Positions 20,029 to 28,642 of a DNA stretch of 64,000 nucleotides are shown piece by piece. The notes beneath the pieces were generated by a model. It saw nothing but the letters and a program-made list of their open reading frames with translations, had not been told where the DNA came from and made no database searches. Numbering within the stretch: position 1 is the first letter of the stretch; every line of letters starts with the position of its first letter. The translations under genes and the position numbers were made by a program. This DNA is from Gammaproteobacteria bacterium (GTDB taxonomy: Bacteria > Pseudomonadota > Gammaproteobacteria > Enterobacterales > Permianibacteraceae), in NCBI GenBank assembly GCA_016182845.1, contig JACPFT010000005.1, forward strand, positions 434,001-498,000. Direction: 5' to 3'.

Positions 20029-20562
20029 TCAAGGTTTGGCGGCTTGCAGTGCCTTCAAATCGGTCAGCACGGTTTGGGCATGGCTGTCCGGATCCACCTC
20101 GGCATAATGCTTGGCGATGGCGCCGTCGGGATTAATCAGAAAGGTTTCACGGCGGGCGATTTTCAAGGGGCCGATCTCCCACAAGACGTCATAAGCCTTG
20201 GAGACGGACTTGCCGCTGTCGGCCAGCAGGGTGAAGGGCAGTTTCAGGGTGTCCGAAAAGTCCTTGTGGGAAGGCACGTCGTCGACGCTGATGCCGACGA
20301 TTCGGGCTTTCAGCGCCTGGTACTGCGCCTGCATGTCGCGGAAATTGGCGGCTTCCTTGCTGCAGCCGGGGGTCTGGTCCTTGGGATAGAAATACAGAAC
20401 CAGCCATTGGCCACGGAAATCGGCCGAGCTGCGCCAGGCGCCATTCTGGTCTTGGAGGCGGAACTCGGGGGCGGCGATGCCCTGCCATTGCTGGACGGCG
20501 AGGGACAGGGAGGAACACGACATCAAGCTCAAGGCCAAGCAGAATCGGGAAAAGATCAGCAT
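20029..20562 (-). CDS. Exported peroxiredoxin (BCP/PrxQ-like), single cysteine
   Basis: The 177-residue protein has a hydrophobic N-terminal signal (residues 1-22) and then a thioredoxin-fold peroxiredoxin. APEFRLQDQNG is followed by FYPKDQTPGCSKEA, with the peroxidatic Cys at C67. The resolving Cys that many PrxQ/BCP proteins have five residues later is absent, and the mature part has no other Cys. It should therefore act as a 1-Cys peroxiredoxin reduced by an outside thiol. LMSC at the end of the signal could also be a weak lipobox, making it a lipoprotein. It is predicted to reduce peroxides in the periplasm. It sits between the M48-like gene and a small outer-membrane protein gene, all on one strand. 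Confidence 0.87.
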   Translation of the reverse strand: MLIFSRFCLALSLMSCSSLSLAVQQWQGIAAPEFRLQDQNGAWRSSADFRGQWLVLYFYPKDQTPGCSKEAANFRDMQAQYQALKARIVGISVDDVPSHKDFSDTLKLPFTLLADSGKSVSKAYDVLWEIGPLKIARRETFLINPDGAIAKHYAEVDPDSHAQTVLTDLKALQAAKP

Positions 20563-20643
20563 GGAGCCGGCTCCGGCGGGTGAGGATTCCGGAAGTATAG
20601 CCGCGTCGAATGCCTTGGCGAAATTGGGAGAGTTATCCGGATT

Positions 20644-23247
20644 TCACGCGCGCACTTGTGCCAGGCGGATGCGCAGGGGACGCAGTTCATGTCGGTTCTC
20701 GGCAGCCTCGGCATAGCGGCAGAGCTGGCCGAGCAAGCGCTCATTGTAGTGGCCGAGTTGCGCGCGCAGGCTATGGCTGAACGCGTGCAGGCTCCCCGCA
20801 TCCCCGCCCGCGCTCATGCCGGCCCAGGTCATCACGCTGCCCAGGCTGCCGGCTCCGAAGGGGTTCGGCAACACGTACAGAGCTTCTCTAAGCTTTAGTA
20901 GGCCACTTTCCAATTTCTCGCTATGCACGTGCAAGACGCGCTCGCGGCGCGCATTGCCTCGGCGAGAGGGCGAAACCAGTAGCTGTTCCAGGCAGTGTTC
21001 GGACTGCGCGAGCGTGTCCAATTCGCCTTGCAGGCGATGCAGGCCACGCAGGCAGGCCAGCAGGGGAGGCATTCCGCTGGGCAGTTCGCCGCCCAGGGCC
21101 AGGCCCCAGGCCAGGCGCTGAGCCTGCACCTCTTCCATGGATTGGAGTTCCAGGCGGCGTGTCGCCAGGGTGGTCAGGGCTGCTTCCAGCGCATTTTCGA
21201 TGCGCTTGGCATCCTCGTTCTGCCCGCCTTCGCCGGCATCCAGCCGCACCCGCTGGGCTTGATAGTGCATGACTTGAGACAAGCCCGCGTCATACTGCTG
21301 ATAGAGCCGGGGGACGCTGGGCAGGAGTTGGCGCAGTTGGTCCAGGGCTTCTTGCAGACGTTGCAGCTTGAAACGCTCGTCCGTGCCCTGCAAGGTTTCC
21401 AGGCTGGGCAGGCTGAGGAAACGATCCGGACGCTGGCTGCCGAGGAAATAGCGCTCCAGGGCCGCATAGGCCTCGTCCTGATCCTGAGTCAAGTTGAGCA
21501 GCTGGGCAGAGCCGATGCGCACTCCCTCGTTGTCAGCGATGCCCTGGCGCGCATAGAACTTCTCGGTGAGCTGACGCGAAAGTGCCGGCAGTTCGCTCAT
21601 CCGCGGCTCGGCGATAATTTCGAACACCGGGACGCCATGGTCTACGCTCAGGGCCTGAATACGCTCACCGATACTCGGTTGGCTGGTCCAGAGGCTGGGT
21701 TCCTCGGCGAGCAATTCCTTGCGGAAGGCATCCAACCCTTCCTGGCTGGACTGCCGGGCGAAACGCAGGCAAAGCAAGACGCGATCATCGGCGAGCTGGC
21801 CCAGTTCCCAAGCCTGCCAGGTCTTCGCCTCGGCCAACTCGTCGGCCTCCTTCAGCCAAGCCGCCGCGACCAGGGCATCGGCGTAGTGGCCGGAACCGAT
21901 CAGCTGTGCGGCGATGGCGTCGGCGCGCAGGCAGAGGGCGCGCTTGACCGGCCGATGGGCTAGCTCGCTCAGTTTCAGAAGGCCGTGCAAGGGCGCCCGC
22001 AGCAGGCCTAGCAGCTGGATTAGCCGGAACGCCCAGCCTTCCGGCATTGCGGTTTCGGCATGGCGCGGCGCTTGCGGCAGCCGCTTTTCGAACCAGGACT
22101 GCTTGTTCACGCCTTGGGCGAACCAGGTGTGCACGGAATCGATCAGGAAGGCCAGTTTCATCACCCGCCACTGGGCATAGCGAGCCAGCTCGTGGCTGAG
22201 CACGCCTGCCAGATGCACCGGCTTCAGTCCCGAAAGCTGTTGGGCGGAGATGGATAGCGCCAGTTGCTGGCGCCAGTAGCTGGCCAAGCCATTGCTGAGG
22301 CGAACCGCGCTACCGGGCGCGAGCACCAACTCGATTCGCCCGGGAGCGGGAACCCGCAGCTGGTCGCTCAGCCGGGCCAGCCAGGCGTGCAGTTCGGGTT
22401 GTTGGTCCGGGCCCAGCTTCAGGCCTTCCTGAACCTCCCCCGGCGCTTGAAACAGCGGTTCCAGCCAGAGAAACAGCAGCAGGAGGCCGGCGGCGCTGAG
22501 CAGCAACGCAGGCAAGATCGCGAAGCCGCTCGTCGCATTGCCGGCGAGGTCCCAGAGCGTATCGCCTAGTAAATAGGCGAGGCTGAAAACGCCGCTCAAA
22601 TACAGCGAGGGCAGGGTCAGCACCAGGGCCGCGATCAGGTTCAGCCGCAGTTGTTCCAGGCTGGACAAAGGCGGGATGTGCAGACGCCGTGCCGCCGTTG
22701 GCTGCATGGTCGCCTCAGGAGCCGGTTCGATAGGGGGCGTCGAGGGGGCTGCGGCCGGTTGCGCGTCGCTACGGTCGGCCGGTTCCGAGGCCGGGGGCTT
22801 GGCTTCGCTCCCTTCCGCAACCGCCGCTGCGACAGAGAGCGGCGGGGGCGGTTCCGGGCTTGCACCGGGCTGTTGGCTAAGGGCTAGGCACATTTTAGCC
22901 GCCGGCGCGGCGGGCTGTTCCGAGACGGAGGCCGGGCTCTCGGCCGGAGCGGGACGCGTTATGGCTGTGGGATGGAGGTTCAGGGCATGGACCGCGACGC
23001 GCATGCCGACGCGGCGAAAATTGCGCTCGTAGTGCACGGCCCGCTCGAAATTCAATCCAGACTTGACCGTGATCGGTTCGCCACTGAACAACCGCTCCGT
23101 CTGCGCAGCGCGCAGCTTGAACAGTTCCTGGGCGCGTAGGCGTACGCTGGCGGCATCGAAGCCGGGCAGGACCTCGCCGGAATACACGATGGCATGCAAG
23201 GTCGCTGATAGTTGGCTGCTTTCTGTTTCCACGCGATGCGAACCCAT
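20644..23247 (-). CDS. M48-like membrane protein with degenerate zinc site
   Basis: This 867-residue protein has three parts. The N-terminal module (about 15-90; SGEVLPGFDAASVRLRAQELF, RLFSGEPITVKSGLNFERA as key stretches) resembles one I remember in front of various gammaproteobacterial membrane domains. A Pro/Ala-rich linker (about 95-190) precedes hydrophobic segments at about 208-270 and an M48-like domain. There the HExxH motif reads HELAR (H352-R356), and the expected third ligand motif ExxxD/EAD reads RAD (R441). Two zinc ligands are therefore replaced by Arg and proteolysis is unlikely. A long helical C-terminal half (about 500-867) shows no recognised family. It is upstream of the peroxiredoxin gene on the same strand. 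Confidence 0.8.
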   Translation of the reverse strand: MGSHRVETESSQLSATLHAIVYSGEVLPGFDAASVRLRAQELFKLRAAQTERLFSGEPITVKSGLNFERAVHYERNFRRVGMRVAVHALNLHPTAITRPAPAESPASVSEQPAAPAAKMCLALSQQPGASPEPPPPLSVAAAVAEGSEAKPPASEPADRSDAQPAAAPSTPPIEPAPEATMQPTAARRLHIPPLSSLEQLRLNLIAALVLTLPSLYLSGVFSLAYLLGDTLWDLAGNATSGFAILPALLLSAAGLLLLFLWLEPLFQAPGEVQEGLKLGPDQQPELHAWLARLSDQLRVPAPGRIELVLAPGSAVRLSNGLASYWRQQLALSISAQQLSGLKPVHLAGVLSHELARYAQWRVMKLAFLIDSVHTWFAQGVNKQSWFEKRLPQAPRHAETAMPEGWAFRLIQLLGLLRAPLHGLLKLSELAHRPVKRALCLRADAIAAQLIGSGHYADALVAAAWLKEADELAEAKTWQAWELGQLADDRVLLCLRFARQSSQEGLDAFRKELLAEEPSLWTSQPSIGERIQALSVDHGVPVFEIIAEPRMSELPALSRQLTEKFYARQGIADNEGVRIGSAQLLNLTQDQDEAYAALERYFLGSQRPDRFLSLPSLETLQGTDERFKLQRLQEALDQLRQLLPSVPRLYQQYDAGLSQVMHYQAQRVRLDAGEGGQNEDAKRIENALEAALTTLATRRLELQSMEEVQAQRLAWGLALGGELPSGMPPLLACLRGLHRLQGELDTLAQSEHCLEQLLVSPSRRGNARRERVLHVHSEKLESGLLKLREALYVLPNPFGAGSLGSVMTWAGMSAGGDAGSLHAFSHSLRAQLGHYNERLLGQLCRYAEAAENRHELRPLRIRLAQVRA

Positions 23248-23416
23248 GCTCGATACCCGATTGATACGCTTGTTTGCTCAGATTTTGAGCATAACGCAGC
23301 ACACTGGCAGAGAACCGGACCTATTTCAAGGTTTTGGCTTACAGGGATTTCCTTGTTCGCCACTTGGCATTTCCCGCCGCCGGCCTCACATGGTCCTTTT
23401 ACCCCGGGAGATCCCC

Positions 23417-25246
23417 ATGCGCCATTCGCGTCACCCCACCGACCGGGAATGGTCCGGGCAATGGCAGGTCGTCGCCTCGCTCTGGCCTTATCTCCTGGAG
23501 TTTCGCGGGCGCGTGCTGCTGGCACTGGGTCTTCTGGTCCTGGCGAAACTGGCGGGCATCGCCATGCCGCCGGTGCTCAAAGCCATTGTCGACAACTTCG
23601 GCACCAGCGCCGCGCAATGGGCCGCCGTGCCCATCCTGCTCCTGCTGTGGTACGGCTTCCTGCGCTTCGGTTCGGTATTCCTGGGCGAGTTGCGCGACGC
23701 TATCTTCGGCCGGGTCACCGAACGGGCCATGCGCCGGGTCGGCTTGCAGGTTTTCGAGCATCTGCACCGCCAGGAGCTGGATTTCCACCTGTCCCGGCGC
23801 ACCGGCGGCCTGTCCCGGGATCTGGAGCGCGGCACCTCCGGCATCAGTTTTCTGCTGCGCTTCATGCTGTTCAATATCCTGCCCACGATCCTGGAGCTGG
23901 CCCTGGTGGCGGGCATCTTGTGGTGGGCCTACGACGCCTGGTTCATGCTCATCACGCTGGGCGCGGTGGCGCTCTACATCGGGTTCTCGGTCGTGGCGAC
24001 CGAGTGGCGCACGCGCTTCGTGCGCGAGGCCAACGAGCTGGATTCCAAGACCAATACCCGGGCCGTGGACAGCCTGCTCAATTACGAGACCGTGAAGTAT
24101 TTCGGCAACGAACGCTTCGAGGCGGAGCAATACGATGTCCAGCTGGAACGCTGGGAGAAGGCGCGGCTGAAAAACCGCCTTTCCCTGGCCACGCTCAATT
24201 CCGGCCAGGCCTTGATCGTGGCGGCGGGGCTGACGGCCATGATGCTGCTGGCCGCGTATCGCGTGCAGGCCGGGATCATGACGGTGGGCGATCTGGTCAT
24301 GGTCAATGCCTATATGCTGCAGCTCTTCGTGCCGCTCAATTTCCTCGGTTTCGTGTACCGGGAAATTAAGAGTTCCCTGGCCAATATCGAGGCCATGTTC
24401 GCCCTCTTGCAGAGGCCGCCCAGCATTGTCGATCGGCCGGATGCACCCGCCCTGCGCCTGGAAAGGCCGCCGGCCATCGAATTCGCGGCGGTGGACTTTG
24501 CCTACCATCCGGAACGCCAGATCCTGAAGGATGTCAGTTTTACGATCCCGGCCGGCCAGAAGGTCGCCGTGGTCGGCTCCAGCGGTTCCGGAAAATCCAC
24601 CCTGGCGCGCTTGCTGTTTCGTTTCTACGAGGCGGGCGCCGGCGCGATTCGTGTCGATGGCCGGGATATCCGCGAACTGGGCCAGGACTCCCTGCGCGCC
24701 GCCATCGGCGTCGTGCCCCAGGATACGGTGCTGTTCAACGACACCATCGGCTACAACATCGCCTATGGCCGGCCCGGAGCCAGCCCCGAGGACATCGCCG
24801 AGGCCGCGCGCCTGGCCCATTTATCGGATTTTATCGCGCGCCTGCCCGAGGGCATGGATACCCTGGTGGGCGAGCGCGGCTTGAAGGTTTCCGGCGGTGA
24901 GAAGCAGCGCATCGCCATCGCCCGGGTCCTGCTCAAGCGTCCGGCGATTCTGATCTTCGACGAGGCCACGTCCTCCCTGGATTCGGCGTCCGAGAAAGCC
25001 ATACTCGAAGCCCTGCGCGAGGTGGCCGGCGGTCACACCACCCTGGTCATCGCCCACCGCCTGTCCACCGTCGTCGATGCGGATCGCATCGTGGTCCTGG
25101 AGCAGGGCGAGATCGTGGAACAGGGCCGGCATGCCGAGCTCCTGGTCCGGGGCGGGGCGTATGCGCGGCTGTGGACGATGCAGCAGGCGGAGGCTGGGCA
25201 TCATGATCATGACGATGCGCCGCTTGAGTTCGTTCGTCCTGAGTAG
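23417..25246 (+). CDS. ABC exporter, fused permease and ATPase (Atm1/HMT1 type)
   Basis: This 609-residue half-transporter has a six-segment membrane domain (about 25-320) and an ATPase domain. The membrane domain carries DAIFGRVTERAMRRVGLQVFEHLH and the Atm1-family stretch NTRAVDSLLNYETVKYFGNE. The ATPase has Walker A GSSGSGKST (about 386-394), signature VSGGEKQRIAIARVLL and Walker B ILIFDEATSSLD. Atm1-type proteins export glutathione-linked sulphur or metal compounds and act as homodimers. GGGAG six bases before the ATG at 23417 decides the start. The last residues, VRPE, and the stop codon are encoded by one arm of a dispersed palindromic repeat. Confidence 0.92.
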   Translation: MRHSRHPTDREWSGQWQVVASLWPYLLEFRGRVLLALGLLVLAKLAGIAMPPVLKAIVDNFGTSAAQWAAVPILLLLWYGFLRFGSVFLGELRDAIFGRVTERAMRRVGLQVFEHLHRQELDFHLSRRTGGLSRDLERGTSGISFLLRFMLFNILPTILELALVAGILWWAYDAWFMLITLGAVALYIGFSVVATEWRTRFVREANELDSKTNTRAVDSLLNYETVKYFGNERFEAEQYDVQLERWEKARLKNRLSLATLNSGQALIVAAGLTAMMLLAAYRVQAGIMTVGDLVMVNAYMLQLFVPLNFLGFVYREIKSSLANIEAMFALLQRPPSIVDRPDAPALRLERPPAIEFAAVDFAYHPERQILKDVSFTIPAGQKVAVVGSSGSGKSTLARLLFRFYEAGAGAIRVDGRDIRELGQDSLRAAIGVVPQDTVLFNDTIGYNIAYGRPGASPEDIAEAARLAHLSDFIARLPEGMDTLVGERGLKVSGGEKQRIAIARVLLKRPAILIFDEATSSLDSASEKAILEALREVAGGHTTLVIAHRLSTVVDADRIVVLEQGEIVEQGRHAELLVRGGAYARLWTMQQAEAGHHDHDDAPLEFVRPE

Positions 25247-25332
25247 CCCGCGATTAGCGGGCGTATCGAAGGACCCGCCGTGCCCGTTCATCCTTCGTAT
25301 GCCACCTGACGGTGGCTACTCAGGACGAACGG
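25232..25332. repeat. Palindromic repeat forming the 3' ends of two convergent genes
   Basis: An arm starting GTTCGTCCTGAGTAG (25232-25246) and ending GCGTATCGAAGGA (25273) faces a second arm (25290-25332) starting TCCTTCGTATGCC and ending CTACTCAGGACGAAC. Each arm contains its own smaller palindrome. The outer 15 bases of each arm read VRPE-stop in the frames of the ABC exporter and the LysR gene. The family recurs at 7203-7294 and 28513-28620. It probably also ends both transcripts. Confidence 0.8.
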
Positions 25333-26209
25333 GTAATGGTAAGGATGCGGTGTTTTGTAGCAGTCCGATCATCGCCCGCGCCGCGTTCGATAGGCTGCGG
25401 CTCTCGTGGTAGACGATGCCCAGTTCGCGGCTGAGGGACACGCCGGGAACCTCGAGCACGCGCAGCTCCTTGCTCATGATCGCCGGCAAGACGCTCCATC
25501 CCAGGCCTACCTGGGTGAGCATGGCCAGGGTCTCCAGGTAGTTCGTGCTCATGGCGGCGGAGAGCTTCAGGCCCCGGGCCTTGAAGGGCGCCTCGATCAG
25601 GGTCCAAGTGAACGTGTTTCGACCCAGGAGCAGGGCCGGGGAGGCGGCCAGCTCGTCCAGGCTCACGCTGTCGCGCCGGGACAGGGGGTGCTCCGGCGCC
25701 GCGACGAAGACCAGGGGGTCCTGCCAGACGGGCAGGCGCTTCAAGCGCGGCGAGGTGCCTGGGGGCAGGGTGATCACCGCCAGTTCCAGGCTACCCTGTT
25801 CGACCCGCTGGCAGGCCACTTCCGAGTCCTCGAAGCTCAGGTCCAAACGCACCTCCGGGTAGCGCCGGCTGTAATCCTTGAGCAGGGGAGGCAGGCGGTG
25901 CAGACCGATATGGTGGCTGGTGCCCATGGCCAGGGGACCGCTGACGCTCTGGCCCAGGCTCTGCACGGCGCGCCGGCTGTCGGCCACGGCCAAGAGGATG
26001 TCGCGGGCGCGGGGCAGCAGGGTGCGTCCGGCCTCGCTCAGGCTGATCTGATGGCCTATGCGATCGAACAAGACCGTGCTCAGGGTTTCCTCCAGAAGCG
26101 CGATGCGCTTGGAGACCGCCGGCTGGGTCAGGTGCAGGCGCTCGGCGGCCAGGGAGAAGGAGCCGGTTTCGCTGACGGCGAGGAAGGCTTGCAGTTGCGG
26201 AATGTCCAT
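25316..26209 (-). CDS. LysR-family transcriptional regulator
   Basis: This 297-residue regulator has the N-terminal winged helix of LysR proteins (MDIPQLQAFLAVSETGSFSLAAERLHLTQPAVSKRI as key residues 1-36). The substrate-binding domain follows (about 90-290). It is divergent from leuC with 123 bases between them, so control of leucine synthesis genes by a pathway intermediate is the simplest proposal. Sequence alone does not exclude other targets. An inverted repeat in the shared region could be its operator. The final residues, VRPE, and the stop codon come from a dispersed palindromic repeat. Confidence 0.9.
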   Translation of the reverse strand: MDIPQLQAFLAVSETGSFSLAAERLHLTQPAVSKRIALLEETLSTVLFDRIGHQISLSEAGRTLLPRARDILLAVADSRRAVQSLGQSVSGPLAMGTSHHIGLHRLPPLLKDYSRRYPEVRLDLSFEDSEVACQRVEQGSLELAVITLPPGTSPRLKRLPVWQDPLVFVAAPEHPLSRRDSVSLDELAASPALLLGRNTFTWTLIEAPFKARGLKLSAAMSTNYLETLAMLTQVGLGWSVLPAIMSKELRVLEVPGVSLSRELGIVYHESRSLSNAARAMIGLLQNTASLPLPVRPE

Positions 26210-26233
26210 GGCGCGATGCTAGTGCATTCCATT

Positions 26234-26248
26234 TGGTTATTCAAACCA
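26234..26248. promoter_or_regulatory. Possible LysR operator in the lysR-leuC intergenic region
   Basis: TGGTT-ATTCA-AACCA is a perfect 5-base dyad 25 bases upstream of the lysR start and 85 bases upstream of leuC. Its position and T...A-ended dyad fit LysR-type operators. A TTGAGT (26263-26268) and TAAGCT (26286-26291), 17 bases apart, could be a weak leuC promoter. Confidence 0.4.
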
Positions 26249-26332
26249 TGAAAATTATAAATTTGAGTAATTGATGGCATTTTCTTAAGCTCGGTCCAGA
26301 CTTAGTGACCACCTAGCCAACGGGGCCAGCCA

Positions 26333-27742
26333 ATGACCGCCAAGACCCTCTACGACAAGCTCTGGGACGATCACCTGATCGCCACCGACGACTCGGGCAT
26401 GTCCCTGATCTACATCGACCGCCAGCTGCTGCACGAAGTGACCTCGCCCCAGGCCTTCGACGGTCTGAAGATGAACAACCGCAAGCCCTGGCGCATCGAC
26501 GCCAACCTCGCCGTGCCCGATCACAACGTGCCCACCGAAGGGCGCGCCCAGGGCATCGCCGATCCGATCTCCCGCCTTCAAGTCGACACCCTGGACAAGA
26601 ACTGCGACGAGTTCGGCATCGTCGAATTCAAGATGGCCGATATCCGCCAGGGCATCGTCCACGTCATCGGCCCGGAGCAGGGCGCGACCCTGCCGGGCAT
26701 GACCATCGTCTGCGGCGACTCCCACACCGCGACCCACGGCGCCTTCGGGGCCCTGGCCTTCGGCATCGGCACCTCGGAAGTCGAGCACGTGCTCGCGACC
26801 CAGTGCCTGCGCCAGAAGAAGTCCAAGAACCTGCGCGTGCAGGTCAACGGTCAACTCGGCAAGGGCGTCACCGCCAAGGACATCGTGCTGGCCGTCATCG
26901 CCAGGATCGGCACCGCCGGCGGCACGGGCTATGCCATCGAGTTCGCCGGCCCGGCCATCGAAGCCTTGTCGGTCGAAGGCCGCATGACCATCTGCAACAT
27001 GGCCATCGAAGCCGGCGCCCGCGTCGGCCTCATCGCCTGCGACGACAAGACCATCGAGTACATGCGCGGCCGCCCCTTCGCGCCCAACGGCGAGAACTGG
27101 GACAAGGCCGTCGCCCATTGGCAGACCCTGCACAGCGATGCCGGCGCCCATTTCGACGCCGTCGTGGAGCTGGATGCCTCCACGCTGATCCCGCAGGTGT
27201 CCTGGGGCACTTCGCCGGAAATGGTCGTGTCCATCGCCGACCGCGTGCCGGACCCGGCCCTGGAAAGCGATCCGGTCAAGCAGGAGGGCATGAGCCGCGC
27301 CCTGCATTACATGGGCCTGACCGCCAACCAGCCCATCACCAGCATCGCCCTGGACCGCGTGTTCATCGGCTCCTGCACCAACTCCCGCATCGAGGATCTG
27401 CGCGAGGCCGCCGCCGTGGCCAAGGGCCGCAAGGTCGCTGCCACCATCAAGCAGGCCATGGTCGTGCCCGGCTCGGGCCTGGTGAAGCAACAAGCCGAGG
27501 CCGAGGGCCTGGACAAGATCTTCCTGGAAGCGGGCTTCCAGTGGCGCGAGCCGGGCTGCTCCATGTGCCTGGCCATGAACGCCGACCGCCTGCAGCCGGG
27601 CGAGCACTGCGCCTCCACGTCCAACCGCAACTTCGAAGGCCGCCAGGGCCAGGGCGGCCGCACCCACCTGGTGTCGCCGGGCATGGCCGCCACCGCCGCC
27701 ATCCTCGGCCACTTCGGCGATGTGCGGGAATTGATGAACTAA
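26333..27742 (+). CDS. leuC: 3-Isopropylmalate dehydratase large subunit
   Basis: The 469-residue aconitase-family protein pairs with LeuD to convert 2-isopropylmalate to 3-isopropylmalate in leucine synthesis. Family signatures are [26 protein letters not shown] (start region), [31 protein letters not shown] and the three [4Fe-4S] cysteines in FIGSCTNSR and [10 protein letters not shown]. The length is normal for LeuC. It is the first gene of a leuCDB run, but leuA is not in the window. The gap to leuD (106 bases) holds a palindromic repeat. Confidence 0.97.
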   Translation: MTAKTLYDKLWDDHLIATDDSGMSLIYIDRQLLHEVTSPQAFDGLKMNNRKPWRIDANLAVPDHNVPTEGRAQGIADPISRLQVDTLDKNCDEFGIVEFKMADIRQGIVHVIGPEQGATLPGMTIVCGDSHTATHGAFGALAFGIGTSEVEHVLATQCLRQKKSKNLRVQVNGQLGKGVTAKDIVLAVIARIGTAGGTGYAIEFAGPAIEALSVEGRMTICNMAIEAGARVGLIACDDKTIEYMRGRPFAPNGENWDKAVAHWQTLHSDAGAHFDAVVELDASTLIPQVSWGTSPEMVVSIADRVPDPALESDPVKQEGMSRALHYMGLTANQPITSIALDRVFIGSCTNSRIEDLREAAAVAKGRKVAATIKQAMVVPGSGLVKQQAEAEGLDKIFLEAGFQWREPGCSMCLAMNADRLQPGEHCASTSNRNFEGRQGQGGRTHLVSPGMAATAAILGHFGDVRELMN

Positions 27743-27752
27743 GGTTCATTGC

Positions 27753-27834
27753 GTAGGGCGGGTTAGGCCAAAGGCCGTAACCCGCCGTAATGACCAATGG
27801 CGGATTACGCCGCTAGGCGGCTAATCCGCCCTAC
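27753..27834. repeat. GTAGGGCGGGTTA-family palindrome between leuC and leuD
   Basis: The left half, starting GTAGGGCGGGTTAGGCC (27753), and the right half, ending CTAATCCGCCCTAC (27834), are imperfect reverse complements. Each half is itself a stem-loop. It resembles the perfect element at 9364-9449 at both ends. It occupies most of the 106-base gap inside the leu operon. Confidence 0.75.
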
Positions 27835-27848
27835 GGGAAAACACGAGA

Positions 27849-28496
27849 ATGCAAGCCTTCACCGTATTAACCGGCCTGGTCGCCCCCCTGGACCGCGCCA
27901 ACGTCGACACCGACGCCATCATTCCCAAGCAGTTCCTGAAGTCCATCTCGCGCCTGGGCTTCGGTCCGAACTTGTTTGACGAGTGGCGCTACCTGGATCA
28001 CGGCGAGCCGGGCATGGACTGCACGAACCGTCCGAAGAATCCGGACTTCGTGCTCAACCAGGCCCGCTACCAGGGCGCCGAGATCCTGATCACCCGCCAG
28101 AACTTCGGCTGCGGCTCCTCCCGCGAGCACGCGCCCTGGGCGCTGCTGGATTACGGCTTCCGCTGCGTCATCGCGCCCAGCTTCGCCGACATCTTCTTCA
28201 ACAACTGCTTCAAGAACGGCATCCTGCCCATCGTTCTCGACAACAGCGTCATGGACGGCTTGTTCGCCGAGACCGAGGCGGCGGAAGGCTATACGCTGAC
28301 CGTGGATCTGGCCGCCCAGATCGTGACCACGCCGAACGGCCGCAGCATTCACTTCGAGGTGGACCCGGCCCGCAAGCACACCCTGCTCAACGGTCTGGAC
28401 GACATCGGCCAGACCCTGCAGCAGCGCGATGCCATCAAGGCCTATGAGGACCGGCGCCGCGCCGAGAAGCCATGGCTGTTCGGGGCGGTGCGCTGA
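27849..28496 (+). CDS. leuD: 3-Isopropylmalate dehydratase small subunit
   Basis: The 215-residue protein is the swivel subunit partner of LeuC. It begins [31 protein letters not shown] and includes the signature [20 protein letters not shown] and [21 protein letters not shown] (key stretches of the family). Length and ending ([12 protein letters not shown]) are typical. The ribosome binding site (GAGA) sits just after the palindrome that separates it from leuC, so its translation may depend on how that hairpin folds. Confidence 0.97.
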   Translation: MQAFTVLTGLVAPLDRANVDTDAIIPKQFLKSISRLGFGPNLFDEWRYLDHGEPGMDCTNRPKNPDFVLNQARYQGAEILITRQNFGCGSSREHAPWALLDYGFRCVIAPSFADIFFNNCFKNGILPIVLDNSVMDGLFAETEAAEGYTLTVDLAAQIVTTPNGRSIHFEVDPARKHTLLNGLDDIGQTLQQRDAIKAYEDRRRAEKPWLFGAVR

Positions 28497-28512
28497 GGCG
28501 CATGCCGAGAGT

Positions 28513-28620
28513 CCTTCGATACGCCGCTGGCGCGGCTACTCAGGACGAACGGCCTTCCGAATCCCAAGCATAAATTTCCGTTCGCCCTGAGTAGCCCGGC
28601 AAGGCCGGGCGTATCGAAGG
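28513..28620. repeat. CCTTCGATACGCC-family palindrome between leuD and leuB
   Basis: The left arm (28513-28552), CCTTCGATACGCC to GGACGAACGG, and the right arm (28578-28620), CCGTTCGCCCTGAG to CGTATCGAAGG, are reverse complements with mismatches. Each contains an internal stem (CCGGC...GCCGG in the right arm). It is the same family as 7203-7294 and 25232-25332. It fills most of the 146-base leuD-leuB gap. Confidence 0.8.
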
Positions 28621-28642
28621 GCCCAGACAAAGAGCGAATACC

